The notes under the pieces were generated by a model, which worked only from the letters and a program-made list of their open reading frames with translations, made no database searches and was not told the origin of the DNA. 64,000 bases of DNA from Arenicola marina (Eukaryota; Annelida; Polychaeta; Arenicolidae): assembly GCA_964019135.1 (NCBI GenBank), contig OZ025258.1, positions 16,461,771 through 16,525,770 of the forward strand, in the 5' to 3' direction. The position numbers and the translations under genes were made by a program. The stretch's first letter is position 1; every line of letters begins with the position of its first letter. Below, one piece after another: positions 47,146-59,075 of the stretch.

Positions 47146-47749
47146 TTCACGCCTCATCCGACCCTCATCTTGACCCCGTACATGACCCTCATCCCGCTAT
47201 CCCCGCCCTACCCACCGCGCATATCGTCTCTAGGGACAGTCACTTCATTTCAGACAACCACAGCCCCATACCCTCGCCCCCCCCCCCTCCTGCCCCCCAA
47301 AACTGGAGTGTTCTCTCACGGGGACTCGTTCCGGATTTACCAACAGTCCGCGAGCTCCTACCCTTTACCGAACACGGTCACAATCGCCTCACCTTCATCC
47401 CCTACTCCCACCCAACCCCCTCCCCTCCCCTCCCTCCCTGCCGTGCTGTGACACATCAATAGCTATATCCCGTGCAGCCTTATCTTTTCCCATCGCTTTC
47501 CAGCCCAACCTCCTGCCACCACCCCCCCCCCTACCCACCCATCCACCTTCCCTCCATCCACTTCCTCCCATTCTTCAAGCCCACACGATACATAAAACCC
47601 CCGCGATCTATACCGACCTGCTATGCCTCCACTGAAGTACCTGTCCAACTCAGGCCCACCTCAGACCCACCGTCAGATGCTGTCTTCCCTCAAAGATTAT
47701 CCCCCGCCTTCACTCCACTTCAGGTTCTTCCAAATCCGAATCCAAATCC

Positions 47750-47868
47750 CGGGACCGGCCCAGTAGCTCAGTGGGTTACAACGCTCGTCTGGCGTGCTCT
47801 GGCCACCTGAGAGCCTAACGGCAGGTGGATCGGTGGTTCGCTCCTCACTGTGGCCATGTCTGTGTGGT
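47750..47868 (+). mobile_element. Truncated tRNA-derived SINE in X4
   Basis: The SINE head (CAGTAGCTCAGTGGGTTACA, GGTGGTTCGCTCC) lies at the same position as in X2 and X3. The body and about 360 bp of following X sequence are missing; it joins TTTTTAATACTCAAATATTG directly. Confidence 0.82.
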
Positions 47869-48413
47869 ATTTTTTAATACTCAAATATTGATACCAAAAT
47901 GGCGGCCCTAAAGCCAATAAAATCCTGTTCATATCTTGATAACCACGCCGCTACTGCCCAGAGGTTAATATGCTTTCCATGTGTTGTAGTCCCAGAGTGC
48001 GAATGACCTTCCAGTGCGAATTTAATGAAGAATTAATGCGACCTGCGCTCTCCGCCCTTTCGTGTTTTCACGGGTCAACCACGCATTTGTTATTCATGCT
48101 CCGTGTCTGCCGAGTCGCAGGGGCGTGTTTGCTCAGGCACTCTTGGACCCAAGGACCTCCAAGATGAACGTGACTCCCCGCAAACTGCACAATTTTGTGA
48201 TGTTGTCATGGTCATCAGGAGCTAGTACATACCTCACTAAGAAAGCCGTGCCAGATTTCTCTCCTGTCACGTGGTACTGACGTTATTGCGGCGGACATTG
48301 GCTGTCAGGGCTTGATGGCCAATACTGACACTCACAGGCCTCTCCTTTAGACCCGGCGGGAAATGGGGAAGAGAGGGAGAATACTCGTTTATTGTTAAGT
48401 GAATACATATAAT

Positions 48414-48718
48414 GGGGGGCTTTACCCCCTCTGAATCGCGAATCCCCAAGAATTAGCGAGAGCAATATCGATTCTCTAAAATCCGGACATTTTAAAGCTG
48501 AGCGTCAAAAAATAAGCCTCAAAGGTGATATCGCAAATATCGAAGAATTCGCAAACTGCTATAACGGATCACGGTAAATAGGCAAAGTGTCTTCGCATTG
48601 AACCAGGAATTGTACGGATAACGATCCCCAAAAATTGCCAACAGCCAATCGCGAAGCTCCAAGAATTCCTGGGTGACAATCGCGGAGATCGGAAAAGATA
48701 CCCCCCCCCCCCCACCTC
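48414..48718 (-). mobile_element. MITE-like family M, copy 2
   Basis: Reverse-orientation match to 60,439-60,732. It is flanked by TATAAT on both sides (48,408-48,413 and 48,719-48,724), which looks like a target-site duplication. The terminal sequences are GGGGGGCTTTACCCCCTCTG and the G-rich complement at the other end. The element is absent from the corresponding place in X2 and X3, so it inserted after these units separated. No coding frame. Confidence 0.82.
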
Positions 48719-49145
48719 TATAATGACAGTACCGCATAGTCAAGGAACTCTCCATTGCGACTTTTAGTCACGAAGCGTAACAATAGGCGTAACAATAAGA
48801 ATATATGATCATAATTGAATGTAGCGCCTTACAATCTAAGTCAAGCTGTTGTCATCCGTCTGCCAGCGTAAAGCGATACATATACAGGTGTTTTTGTTGA
48901 GTAATAGGTTAGGTAAGCTGGAACTTGATATAGCCATATCATAGATGCCCTGTCGTTTGACTTTAAAGTTGGTATTAGTCTAGTATGTTGTTTCACTGAA
49001 ACAGTTCGCGTAAAAGCCCGCTCGGAACATATGCGGCAGCCAAGGGGAAAATCGTTGGTCGTTTGATATCGCTTGCTTTAAACATGCCAGACTAGCGCTT
49101 GTTAGACCGGAGAGAGTCTGTGACAGATTTAGCCAATCTTATATC
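48719..49145 (+). repeat. X4 end and start of Y3
   Basis: GACAGTACCGCATAG, GAATATATGATCATA and GTCATCCGTCTGCC match X2 (36,480-36,590) and X1 (about 26,985). GATATCGCTTGCTTTAAACA and AGACCGGAGAGAGTCTGTGA match 27,080-27,140. About 90 bp around 48,970-49,060 are absent from X1/Y1. Confidence 0.78.
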
Positions 49146-49149
49146 ATAC

Positions 49150-49910
49150 GTATCAGCATCTGTTATAGGCATATCAATTGGCATCTGTTATAAGCATATC
49201 AATAAGCATCTGTTATAAGCATATCAATAAGCATCTGCTATAAGCATATGAATAAGCATATGTTATAAGCATATCAGTAAGCATCTGTTATAAGCATATC
49301 AATAAGCATCTGTTATAAGCATATCAATAAGCATCTGTTATAAGCATATCCATAAGCATCTGTTATAAGCATATCAATAAGCATCTGCTATAAGCATATG
49401 AATAAGCATATGTTATAAGCATATCAATAAGCATCTGCTATAAGCATATCAGTAAGCATCTGTTATAAGCATATCCATAAGCATCTGTTATAAGCATATC
49501 AATAAACATCTGCTATAAGCATATCAATAAGCATCTGTTATAAGCATATCAATGAGCATCTGTTATAAGCATATCAATGAGCATCTGTTATAAGCATCTG
49601 TTTTAAGCATATCAATAGGCATCTGTTATAGGCATATCAATACGCATATGTTATACGCATATCAAGAAGCATATATTATACGCATATCAATAAGCATATG
49701 TTATAAGCATATCAATAAGCATCTGTTATAAGCATATCAATAAGCATCCGTCATAAGCTTATCAACAAGCATCTGTTATAAGTTTATCAATGTTATATCA
49801 TATATATAAGCATCTGTTATAAGCTTATCAATGTTATATCATATAGATAAGTGTCTGTTATAAGCTTATCAATGTTATATCATATATATATAAGCACCTG
49901 CTACATTTAT
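49150..49910. repeat. 25-bp TAAGCAT repeat array in Y3
   Basis: About 30 units of AAGCATCTGTTAT plus AAGCATATCAAT. Degenerate towards 49,640-49,910, where units become TTATAAGCTTATCAATG with intervening TATATCATATA segments. Confidence 0.93.
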
Positions 49911-51011
49911 GCCTCTGGAAGAAAACTAGTATTTTCTGTATGACGAATGTTCCAGCATTGGAGTAAATATCACATTAGTTTTAAGAACCCCGTCGATACT
50001 ATGCTCGCAACTTGTGCCATTATTATTCATACCGACCCTGTCCCAGGCAATATGCGCGTGCAGCTGCACAGTACATAAGGTTCCATTGGTGGTAGCACGT
50101 GCCCTAAATAGGCAAAGTGCTATATGAGGTTTTGAAATGCGCAGTAGTTCGTTATGGACGTCTTTCATGACAAGCGAAAACTGCCAATGCTGACGAATAT
50201 AACGAGTGACAGCGACAACGTTTGGTCATGCTGCGAATGGAATGGAAAGCAGTTTGGTGATAAAGCAGCCATACAGGAACAGAATCCTTAAGTGGCTGCT
50301 AAGGACATAATAAAATCAATAAAGGCTGCATTTACCGTAATAAATGCTTTCAAGGAGCAAAAACAAATCAATAAACTTCGCCCAGTGTAGGGGCTGATAT
50401 TTTTGTTTTATAGCAATCATCAGGGGTTAACCAAGCTGATGCTACCTGCATTAGGCTCCATTGGTACATATAGAGCGTTGGTTTTGGTCTGCCAGCATTC
50501 TTCTGCGTAAGACGATGGATTTGCAGTGTGACGTTCTTCAACTATTTTTAATGGTTTGCGACAATGGCGCTCACATCTCGAAAGGTTTAGCAAGCCAACT
50601 GTGGGGCTGGTATAGCCGGCCACAATCCACACATCGATGTTTGGATTATTGCTTGGTCTCATCCCTAGCGTCCCTTGGGCAATTTACTGCCTCAGATAAC
50701 GTCCTGTTGGACCATTATGGGCAGCAGCAATGGCTTAAAAGCATTAGTTTTAACATATGGGCTGTGGATATATACTATTATTTCGGTCATTGATCATTTT
50801 AGGATGTGTTATTGGTTCAATCTGATACTAACAGACGCATTATAATGCATTATTTCACAAGCCCATCCCCGAGCACTATACAATGCCACATAGAAGTGAC
50901 TAGAGAAAAAATATTACAGTCAAGTAAAACCTAAAAGCATCGAGCCGTAGAGCAGTAACTCCAATTCAGACTGCCACTGGACAAACATCAGCTAGCTTTT
51001 TGTTCGGTGTT

Positions 51012-51531
51012 GGATTATAAACTAAAGAACGGTATTCTGCCTCACTACTTTTCTGAACTACCGCTTTACCAACACTCTGGTCTATGCAATCAACAATGAA
51101 CCTGCTTGCATCCTTTCCAAAATAGACAGTCATAGCATCGATGGATTTTCTAAGTATGTTAAAGTTGCTACTCTCGATAAATATAATTATATGTGTTCCA
51201 TCCAGGATTGTTAAATTTGTCTTAATTAACTTGCTGTACAAGTGTTGTATTTGTTCATGTGTATGTATGTGTGTCTGCGCTTCCAACTGTCGCTTTTGTA
51301 TACGTGTGGGGAGGGAAGCTGTCTTCCCATAATCATTATGATCATCATATTGTATATTAATTGACGCATGTACGTTCTTGTCTTAAGTGATACTATGAGT
51401 TTTGTGGGTGGCCCACACGACAGCAACAATATGTGTTAGGGTGGGTCTCCTAGCCTGATAAGGTATATGAATGTATTTATGTATGATCGAGTTATTTTTA
51501 TGGTTGAATAAATGCAATTGAATCTTGAACC
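51012..51531 (+). mobile_element. 5'-truncated LINE 3' end inserted in Y3
   Basis: The two sister units are uninterrupted here (Y1 near 28,850, Y2 near 41,610), which fixes the insertion limits. The first codons read LDYKLKNGILPHYFSELPLY, similar to the LP.YF segment in the C-terminal part of CR1/Jockey-like reverse-transcriptase proteins; stops follow soon after. The 3' end has TGGTTGAATAAATGCAATTG and a short ATTGAATCTTGAAC tail. No clear target duplication. It differs from the LINE tail in T0 and T1. Confidence 0.65.
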
Positions 51532-52289
51532 ATGGCTTCCCGTGGCATTTTTTTTTTTTGGGAAAATAAGTTTTTACTTTTTCCCAGCGAAAGGCAGCAT
51601 CAGATGCCGTGGCGAAGACATGTACTTTTTATGTTGTTTTTGTTGAGAATTCATTTTGTTCTTGGCGAACTGTGAAATAACAACGTATTATATTTCCACA
51701 CTTGGCAGGTAGAAAGCGACTGTGCCTGAATGAAATACGTTCTTCTTCAAAGCCATTCTAAACGCTGTGCCACCAACCGCGCTAGCACTGTTTCCCTGTA
51801 TGCATGAAATGGTCGTCTTTATTCCCAACGCACGTTAACTGATTCTTGCTAGTGCAATATTCTACTAACAAAAGGAATCTGTCTGCATGGTTTTCAAATT
51901 GATTTCACGATGCATGCGTTTTTCTATCAGAAAAAAAAACAATGCAGTCTCGCTCGCTGCTGTCCACATGGTAGCCTACTATCCCATTTTATCGCCTGTC
52001 GCTTATAACACAGCCTAATATGATGTCGTCTACCCAATAAACACTTATCACGTGGTTGAACTCTATTATCGCCCACGTAGCACGTGGATATCATGAACTA
52101 TAAGCCATCTAGAGGCGAGCGGAGGGACCAGGGTGGGGAGTCGTCTATCTTGCAATACACTCTGGTCCCAATAATTTTCACGCTCATCACCAAAGTACCT
52201 CTTACCTCCCGTGGAGTCACGTGTCTCGGAGGCGATGTTTGACGTGACTTACACGTTGTGGCTTAACGGACGACTATTGGACTTACATG

Positions 52290-52490
52290 AGCACAGCTTC
52301 TGCACAACCATTACACAGTGAGCACAGCTCCTGCACAAACATTACACAGTGAGCACAGCTTCTGCACAAACCTTAAGCAGTGAGTACAGCTTCTGCACAA
52401 CCATTACACAGTGAACACGTCTTCTGTACAACCATTACACAGTGAGCACAGCTTCTGCACAAGCCATTATCCAGTAAGCACAGCGTCTAA
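52290..52490. repeat. 31-bp minisatellite in Y3
   Basis: About six units of GAGCACAGCTTCTGCACAAC plus CATTACACAGT, longer than in Y1 and Y2. Confidence 0.87.
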
Positions 52491-52844
52491 GGACTTTCTC
52501 AAATAAAACATCTTCAATTTCTGCGCATGCAATAAAGCTAAAAAGTTATTGAAATATAATTATACTTCATCTGTTTACGTTAGTATGATGTGGTTATGCG
52601 GTGCTTCACAAATTGCTTCATTCCTTTAATCCAATGATATATTGTATATTTCAATCAAGCTACAAACGATAAATTGGAATTTCTACCAAAAGGCTCGATA
52701 CTGGGTATCACTTAACCCTATTATTGAGAAATAAAAGATTCGGATGTAAACAATGGTCGACCGTTAATATATGGCACTGAAACGTAGAATCAGTTTATGA
52801 ACGATTATGGAACAAGAGACTGAGCTCCTTTTCTGAATTTAGGA

Positions 52845-53040
52845 CAAGTGTTTATGCACAACCGTTCTATAGTGACAAACCTCTCCAGCCCCATGAGGCA
52901 TGTGTCTGTGGACAACCATTGCACAGTGACAAAACCCTCCAGCCCAAGAGGCAAGTTTATGTGGACAACCATTGCACAGTGACAAACCCCTTCAGCTCCA
53001 AGTGACAAGTATATGTGCACAACATTTCCGCAGCGACAAA
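52845..53040. repeat. 54-bp minisatellite in Y3
   Basis: About three and a half units containing ACAACCATTGCACAGTGACA and CCTCCAGCCC, continuing the Y2 series with diverged units. Confidence 0.82.
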
Positions 53041-54096
53041 CCCCTCATGTCGGGCCATGAGTCCAGTGTCCGTGCAAGCGGCAATCAGTGTTTCTAATTC
53101 ATCGGTGGTCGCCAGTGCGGTGTCCTCCAGAAAGCGTCCTGCCTTGTGGCGATTATCTGCGCTGTCACGGCCCACGCACGACCTGCACAATCCTCTTGGG
53201 TGGCAACTCTTCTCTTCCGGGCGACTCCCATTTCGTGCCTAATTCACGCAATTCCTCTCTTATTATCATCCCACCCTGTCCCCTTGGCCGATGGTAACCT
53301 GCCGCCCCCCCCCCCTTCCCCGCATCTGTCCCCTTGACCGATGGTAACCTGCCCTCCCCCTCCCTCACACCCGTCCCCTTGGCCGATAGCAACCCCACAC
53401 CTTACCTACACACTCTACCGTGTTCAAACGCCTAATTGCTTCGTTAGCGATAGACTTGTGGGGAAACTCAAATTGTAACTATGTGACCAGGTATAGGGGT
53501 GAAGGGGGTGGCGGGCCAGGACGAGCAACGTTTTGTCCATTCGGCACCATAGAAAGTTGGAGCAGAGTTCATTTTGTGTACGAGAATGTGAACATTGTAC
53601 CAGAACGTGGACCTCATACGGTATTAAAGCCTGTGTTATATTTATAAATATGTGGACGTTGACTTTCCTTGGTAAATGGGTCACGAGACATATATTCACT
53701 AGTCGAGCCCAGTCGGATAATATCATTATATTATTTAACAATGTACTTTAACCCTTTCATTGGTAAATTTGTCACAAGACAGATATTCACTCTACGGGCC
53801 CAGCCAGATGATATCTTGATATTATCAAATTAAAATTGTGGAGAATGACTTTAACACAGACAAAGAGACGATCTTGTCTCATACACTTTTTTTCGTAACT
53901 TTTAGTATTTTCACACTTTAACCCTGTCATTGCTAGATTCGTCCCCAGACAGAACTACACAAATAATGCTTACCAGAATACGATTCTCAAATACTGTCCT
54001 GTTCCTACTTTTCTAAGCGTTCTTGTGTGATCTGTGTTTCAATTCATGCCTTGGATACAGGTAATCATACCTAATTTGGCTTCGAGGCGATATTTT

Positions 54097-54336
54097 GGGT
54101 TGGTTGGTTGGCTGTATATTCAGGACGCTTTAACCACTTTTGTTCATATCGAGTCAATGGGAGAAGGAAGGGAGAGGGGAGCCATGTCCCCGGGGGTAAC
54201 CCCTACTCTTTGCGACCACGCAGACATGGCGACAGCGGGGCGCCCACCATCGATCCACGTACTGTTAGGTTCTCAGGTGGCCAGAGCGCTGAATGCCAGC
54301 GCTCTAACCCACTGAGCTATCGAGGCGGCCCCCGAC
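54097..54336 (-). mobile_element. tRNA-derived SINE in Y3
   Basis: Same site and orientation as in Y1. From the minus strand: GGGGGCCGCCTCGATAGCTC, A box, a small duplication (GCCAGCGCTC/GCCAGAGCGCTG) inside the head, then the body with CCCCGGGGACATGGCTCCCC and the GCGTCCTGAATATACAGCC end. Confidence 0.87.
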
Positions 54337-54540
54337 ATTTTAGGATCGGTAGTTCCGCTGACCTCGCTGTCGGCCTTCGGTGGTCAATGGACCATTGCTT
54401 CTGTTATCCCCTGAGTTAAGACTTCCGGCCATGTCGCCCAAGAGGAAGTCTGCTAACGGAGGACACGGGAAATAATACTGTAATACGGGCCCATACGTGG
54501 CGGCTATATGCTGGCGAGAATACGCGGAATGGATCTCCGG

Positions 54541-55965
54541 GTGCAGTGTGAGCACGTCAACAAGGTGATATAGTTAGAGTAGACGCAAAGATACGTTTTC
54601 GGGTTATGTGGGTGCACAATTCCATGGTATATATAGCCTCTTAGTATCACACCAGACCGACCCTGTTGCTTGAGAGCGTTATATTTAACCCTGCATGGCC
54701 TGCTAATATACGAAAATACATTAACCCATGTCTGCATAACTTGTTTATCTCTGTCATAATTATCGTAATAAAGCATACGTCAAGAAATTATCTATAACAT
54801 GGAAGTGCAAGAATGTCTATGTAATTAATGTCTTTAAATTTAAACCTTAATTTTAACAAAAATATAACGTTCAGCATATTATAGATCCATAAGTATCGCT
54901 AGGCTGCAGAGTGGAGTGTTTAATTTCGGATGAGAGCACTGGATTCGCTATGGTGGAGATGTTGAGTACGCGATGGCAGACCGCCAATGTCAAACGCCAC
55001 ATATGGCTGGGGCCGTTTTATTCTTTTATATCCGTTTTATTCTTTTATCTCCGCTTCCGCGGCCTGGTTAAATGTATGCTGCTGTGCATAAAGATACTAA
55101 AACACCAACCATTCTTCCTTATGTGCAAAAACAAGATAAATGCGCCCGAAGTTAACAGGAGGCGGATTCTGAGAAAACTGAATGCCACAGCGGTCCTTTA
55201 GTGCGAGACACTTAAAGAAGTAATACGTTGTCTCACTAAAATACGCACCCAGTAGCCCAGGATGCACTTTTCTGTGCCATTCGTGTCTGACCATGATGAG
55301 ATGGTAAGCTGTGTAACAACCCCAGAGAGGTCCCAGAAGCACACCATAACACCCCCACCCCCATCCCCGCCATCGCCACCACCACCAGCATTGATTCCCC
55401 TAGCGTGATGAAACCTGCTGATATCTCGGTGATATTCAATTAACTAAGCCATTTGCTAGCTGGCTTCCTTGAGTGGAATAAGTTGCACGCATCATGCTTT
55501 TATAAAACTCGGTTCTGGCTACTGATTGACAACGGCTTTTTCGTTAGATTGAGTCATGACGCGTGAGGTTTGTTGCAATAGTTATCTCGTCGGATATAAA
55601 GCTATCAGGCGTGCAAGCTTCAGAACACTTCAGCTACGCTAATATGCAACTGCCGCTTGCACGTCACGATGTTTTGGGTTTGTAATCGTTCAGTGTCACA
55701 ATAATAGACGTTTACGAGACAATAAACTGACGTACCCCACAACGGAACAACTTGTCCCATTCGTATCCTTGCGCGCGTCTTTCATTCATTTGCTTTCCTT
55801 TGCCATTCGCGTGATTGGGGTGTGTTCGGGGTTCTCCCTGTTAACGAAGCAATTACCGACCTCAGTTGGCGGGTGGAATGTATGGTGGTGGCTCGTGGCG
55901 ATGGCGGTGGGGCCAGAACATGTTAAATATAGCGGCCGTGCTGGGATGACGCAGGTCGGTGATTG
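54541..55965. other. Single-copy DNA, no gene seen
   Basis: Outside the array. Frames at 54,504-54,776 (-), 54,911-55,201 (+) and 55,097-55,342 (-) are unrecognised. A (CCACCCCCATCC)-like run lies at 55,350-55,390. Confidence 0.5.
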
Positions 55966-55969
55966 GGGC

Positions 55970-56110
55970 ATTAGAATTAGCACCAAAGATGGCGCTTGGC
56001 GCTATGTGTTCAATGCGTGGGCGTCCTGACACTGAATACCAATGCCAAGGACGCCTTCCGGTACTAACTAAGTTACGGACCGCCGATGAATTAGAAACAC
56101 TGATTGCTAT
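55970..56110 (-). repeat. Diverged relic of module Y on the opposite strand
   Basis: The reverse complement aligns with Y1-Y3 around 53,081-53,250. A 25-bp stretch (56,083-56,107) is identical, in reverse, to 53,081-53,105 and 30,300-30,324. The surrounding 100 bp align with gaps (GCGTGGGC, CAAGGACGCCTTCC). In protein terms the plus strand here and the minus strand of Y1 and Y3 share T-x-DELETLIA. Probably an older fragment of Y. Confidence 0.6.
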
Positions 56111-58400
56111 TGCATGGGTTGTGGCAAGGTGGATGCTCATGTATCTGCGGTTTTTGGGCATCATTTTTTTCATTTGTCTTGATTTGATAACTCATAGTTT
56201 TATTATTTCAGATCCCAGACCCATAGTACAGTAAAGGTAACGAACGCATTTTGATGAACAAAAAAAATTTCGTCAAATACTGGTGAAATATACATTCATT
56301 GTGGTGTAAATATATGCATCAAGACTGCTTAAGACGGTTTTCTCCTGACTTGACATTAAATCTATAAATTTCTTTCCCATTGGACAATTTGACAAATCCA
56401 AATACCGAGTTCTATTGTCATAAAGAGGACACACCATTATAAAAGAAAATTCGTCTTCCACAACTTCTTTTTCGCGATTTCATTCATTTGTTGGCGGTAT
56501 TAGTCAAGAAATCCAAGTGGTTTTACTGTCAGGTGTACTTAGAATATCCACGTTCTGCCGCCTTTCGTTTGACTTGTCGTGGCATAGAAAACCCTTGTTT
56601 TGCATAAAGTAACCGGTCGAGTGTCTATAAATACCGAAATGCTAGCGGAAAACCCGACGCGCATCTATTCCAGCGTGTGCGCAGATTAACGACCCTCCAT
56701 TGTAAATCTCCAGCTTTTATGTGCCATTAACACCCACACTTGTCATTGAGGTTATGGCCAGGCGCCCTCGGCCCCCACATACATGAAAGTGAACAGAGCC
56801 GCTCGGCGTTACATCCGCCCCGCGCCCGTGGCTACGCTAGATGACTGCTGCTGATGAGACCGCTCTTGTGACAGCGTGAAAGATGCCTATGGTTTACGCC
56901 CAATTCATGTCCCCAAGGGATTCAGGCTAGATGCGTGTAAGGGAGAGAGAGGCTATGGAGGTGGGTGGGGCGGGGGGGGGGGGGTAAAGAACGAGGGACT
57001 CCCTGCCCGTCGTGAAATATCACGAGGCGATAACCGTCTTGGGGGTCATTTCCCCGGCTCTACAGCCTAATTTATCGCTGATGAGTTTTGAGTATGGGCG
57101 ATAATTGGACCTCAAGGCGTTTTTGCTTTGTTCTGCTCGACGCGCTATTTATTCAGCCCTCCCTAGCTGCCCCTGCAGATGCTCGCACTGGCGGGTTAGC
57201 GTGCCCAATATGGTCCGTGATGTACGCACGTGGCGTGGTGGGCGATAATAGCAGCTAGCCACGTGATCGGGATTTATGGGACGACATCGCAGCATCCGGC
57301 AGCGTAAGGAGTGGACAGCAGGCCTCGGGAGGAATGGTCAAATACTATTAAGATGGGCCACCCGTCTCTCGTACCAGAGAGCAGATACGCCTATTCACAA
57401 TAAATCAGATTCTCCATTAGTAACTAGAGCGTGCGGATATCCATATTAACAAGCCAACTTTTATTCTGCTTCATAACCTTTTACTTTATGCTATACTTCA
57501 TTATCAAGGGTTTTTTATTATTGTAAAATATACCCTTTACGTATCAGCCATATGTCGGTAATTGAAGTGGACAAGACAGAATTTGATCTATATAACGAAA
57601 ACAATGTTGTCGCTAAGTGCCCATACATTACCTGGTACCCGATACAAGTAAATGATCAAATGACATCAAATAGATCCGTTTATGATATTAAATTGCATAA
57701 GGTAACAACCGAGCTTCAAGTGATTTACGTCGTTATGATATAGGCTGAAGGTATCCCTATTGTGAGATAAACCAGTTTTATTCGAGTTACGCTGTTAGGC
57801 GCCGTTTATACATATAAGAGTGGATGGGGACGTTTGCCAGACATTATCAAAAATTGCGCTATATCAGGTATGCAGCAAGCGTTCCACTACCGCCTTTCAT
57901 GGACGCTCCACCCACGCCATCGACAAGAAAATACGAGATGCAATTTTAGCCACCCTGTGACCTTGGATACGACCTCCATGATTCTCCTTCAGTGCCCCAT
58001 ACGCCCTCGTTCAAGGCTGTCAATTGTCCCTCGTCTGAGACCCGGCTTACTATTCTATTCACAGACGCTGCCGTCGCAAGATGATTCGGGAATTAAATTC
58101 ATCGGCAATCACAAAAATATTTCATCCGAAAAGCCCTCTGTCTGCAACATCATGTCGCAAGCACTGACCCTTTATGACACGTTAAGGCAAGAAAATATCC
58201 CATTTTGGTGCAATTCGTAACCCGTTAAGAATGTTATTACGATGTTTTAATAATATGATATATAACTGGACCTAATACGTGTACCATGCATGCCATTGAC
58301 GCGAGTGTTATATGAAGTGTTAAATTGTTGTTACCTATCTAATAATAAACGAATTATTTGTTATCTCGTCGATAGTCAGTACAATTCATCATGTACTATG
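56111..58400. other. Single-copy DNA, no recognised gene
   Basis: AT-rich with a G run at about 56,970-56,985. A 128-codon plus-strand frame at 57,834-58,220 has protein-like composition but no family I know, and no repeats underlie it. A 64-codon frame at 56,876-57,070 is Gly-rich from the G run. Confidence 0.4.
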
Positions 58401-58450
58401 GGCGTTGTGCCTGAAGTTCAATAAACGATTTCCATTTCCATTTCCATGCC
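58395..58450 (+). mobile_element. Possible retroposon 3' tail
   Basis: AGTTCAATAAACGATTTCC followed by repeated CATTTC units resembles the short simple-repeat tails of non-LTR retroposons. No body can be assigned upstream. A genuine polyadenylation region of a host transcript is the alternative. Confidence 0.3.
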
Positions 58451-58948
58451 CTTCCGAAAATGAAAATTTCTATATAAGTTGGTGTAGCTTATCGCATGTC
58501 ATACGTTATATTTTCGGGGCCGCTGTGTTAGGAATTGGTTTTGGGCCTTGTAAAGTAAGGCTGACGTGTGATATGCTAGATACTGATGAACTAAAATAAA
58601 ATGGCTGAATTTACTCAATGTAAACTACACCATTTTTTATTACTTATTTTATATCAACACTGTGAACAAACAAAGCAAACCGAAACCACTATGTTGAGAA
58701 ATAACTACGTCCATTTGCCATGTAACTCGATAAAACAAAAAAGGAATCAGAATTAAAGCGTGCGAACATGCCATCAGATAGGTGGGAACAGTTGATACAG
58801 ATTCTCGCACCAAATGACAGTGCTTTACGTGAATTAAGGAGGGAATGGGTCATGTTGACCTTTTCTTTAGCCCAAATAACATGGGATTAGCTGTACATCC
58901 AGCCTGCAGCAAGGATACGCCGATGGTTGTTCCACGGAGCCACGGGTC
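58451..58948. other. Single-copy AT-rich DNA
   Basis: No gene or repeat recognised. Confidence 0.5.
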
Positions 58949-59075
58949 AGAGATAAGTAGGTCAAGGCGGGGGCGTTGGCCTGATTAGTAGAAAATGTGG
59001 GTCACATTGTTAGAGATAAGTAGGTCAAGGCGTGGGCGTGGGCCTGATTGGTAGAAAATGTGGGTCATATTATCA
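58949..59075. repeat. Approximately 62-bp tandem duplication
   Basis: Two copies beginning AGAGATAAGTAGGTCAAGGC and containing GTAGAAAATGTGGGTCA, differing at a few bases. Confidence 0.88.

Larger units (their letters stand above)
46190..48413 (+). repeat. Array module X, copy X4 (main part)
   Basis: Begins GTGTCCCGGTCACCGCTGTG. It has a G-rich block (46,225-46,535), triplet tract (46,700-46,762), C-rich block with the 22-bp array (46,885-47,145), a truncated SINE and the conserved 3' half (CAACCACGCATTTGTTATTC, GACCCAAGGACCTCCAAGAT). Visibly more diverged from X2 and X3 than those are from each other. It lacks the 20-bp and GGTGCTAGTAGTGG repeats and carries a MITE instead. Confidence 0.87.
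49945..54540 (+). repeat. Array module Y, copy Y3
   Basis: Collinear with Y1 and Y2 from GAGTAAATATCACATTAG to GGCGAGAATACGCGGAATGG, after which the array ends abruptly near 54,535, before any T block. It carries a private LINE insertion (51,012-51,531), a 31-bp array (52,290-52,490) and a 54-bp array (52,845-53,040), and lacks about 370 bp around the GGGACCAAGCTGAAGGGG segment of Y1/Y2 (joined near 52,175). Confidence 0.87.

Noticed and set aside
22985-54540. A giant transposon, LTR element, Polinton or other virus-like element as the source of the array
   Set aside because: No terminal repeats bracket the unit, and I see no integrase, capsid, polymerase or transposase coding remnants in it.
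57834-58220. Gene with a 128-codon product
   Set aside because: Non-repetitive, but no homology, splice context or regulatory signal visible; not enough to call.
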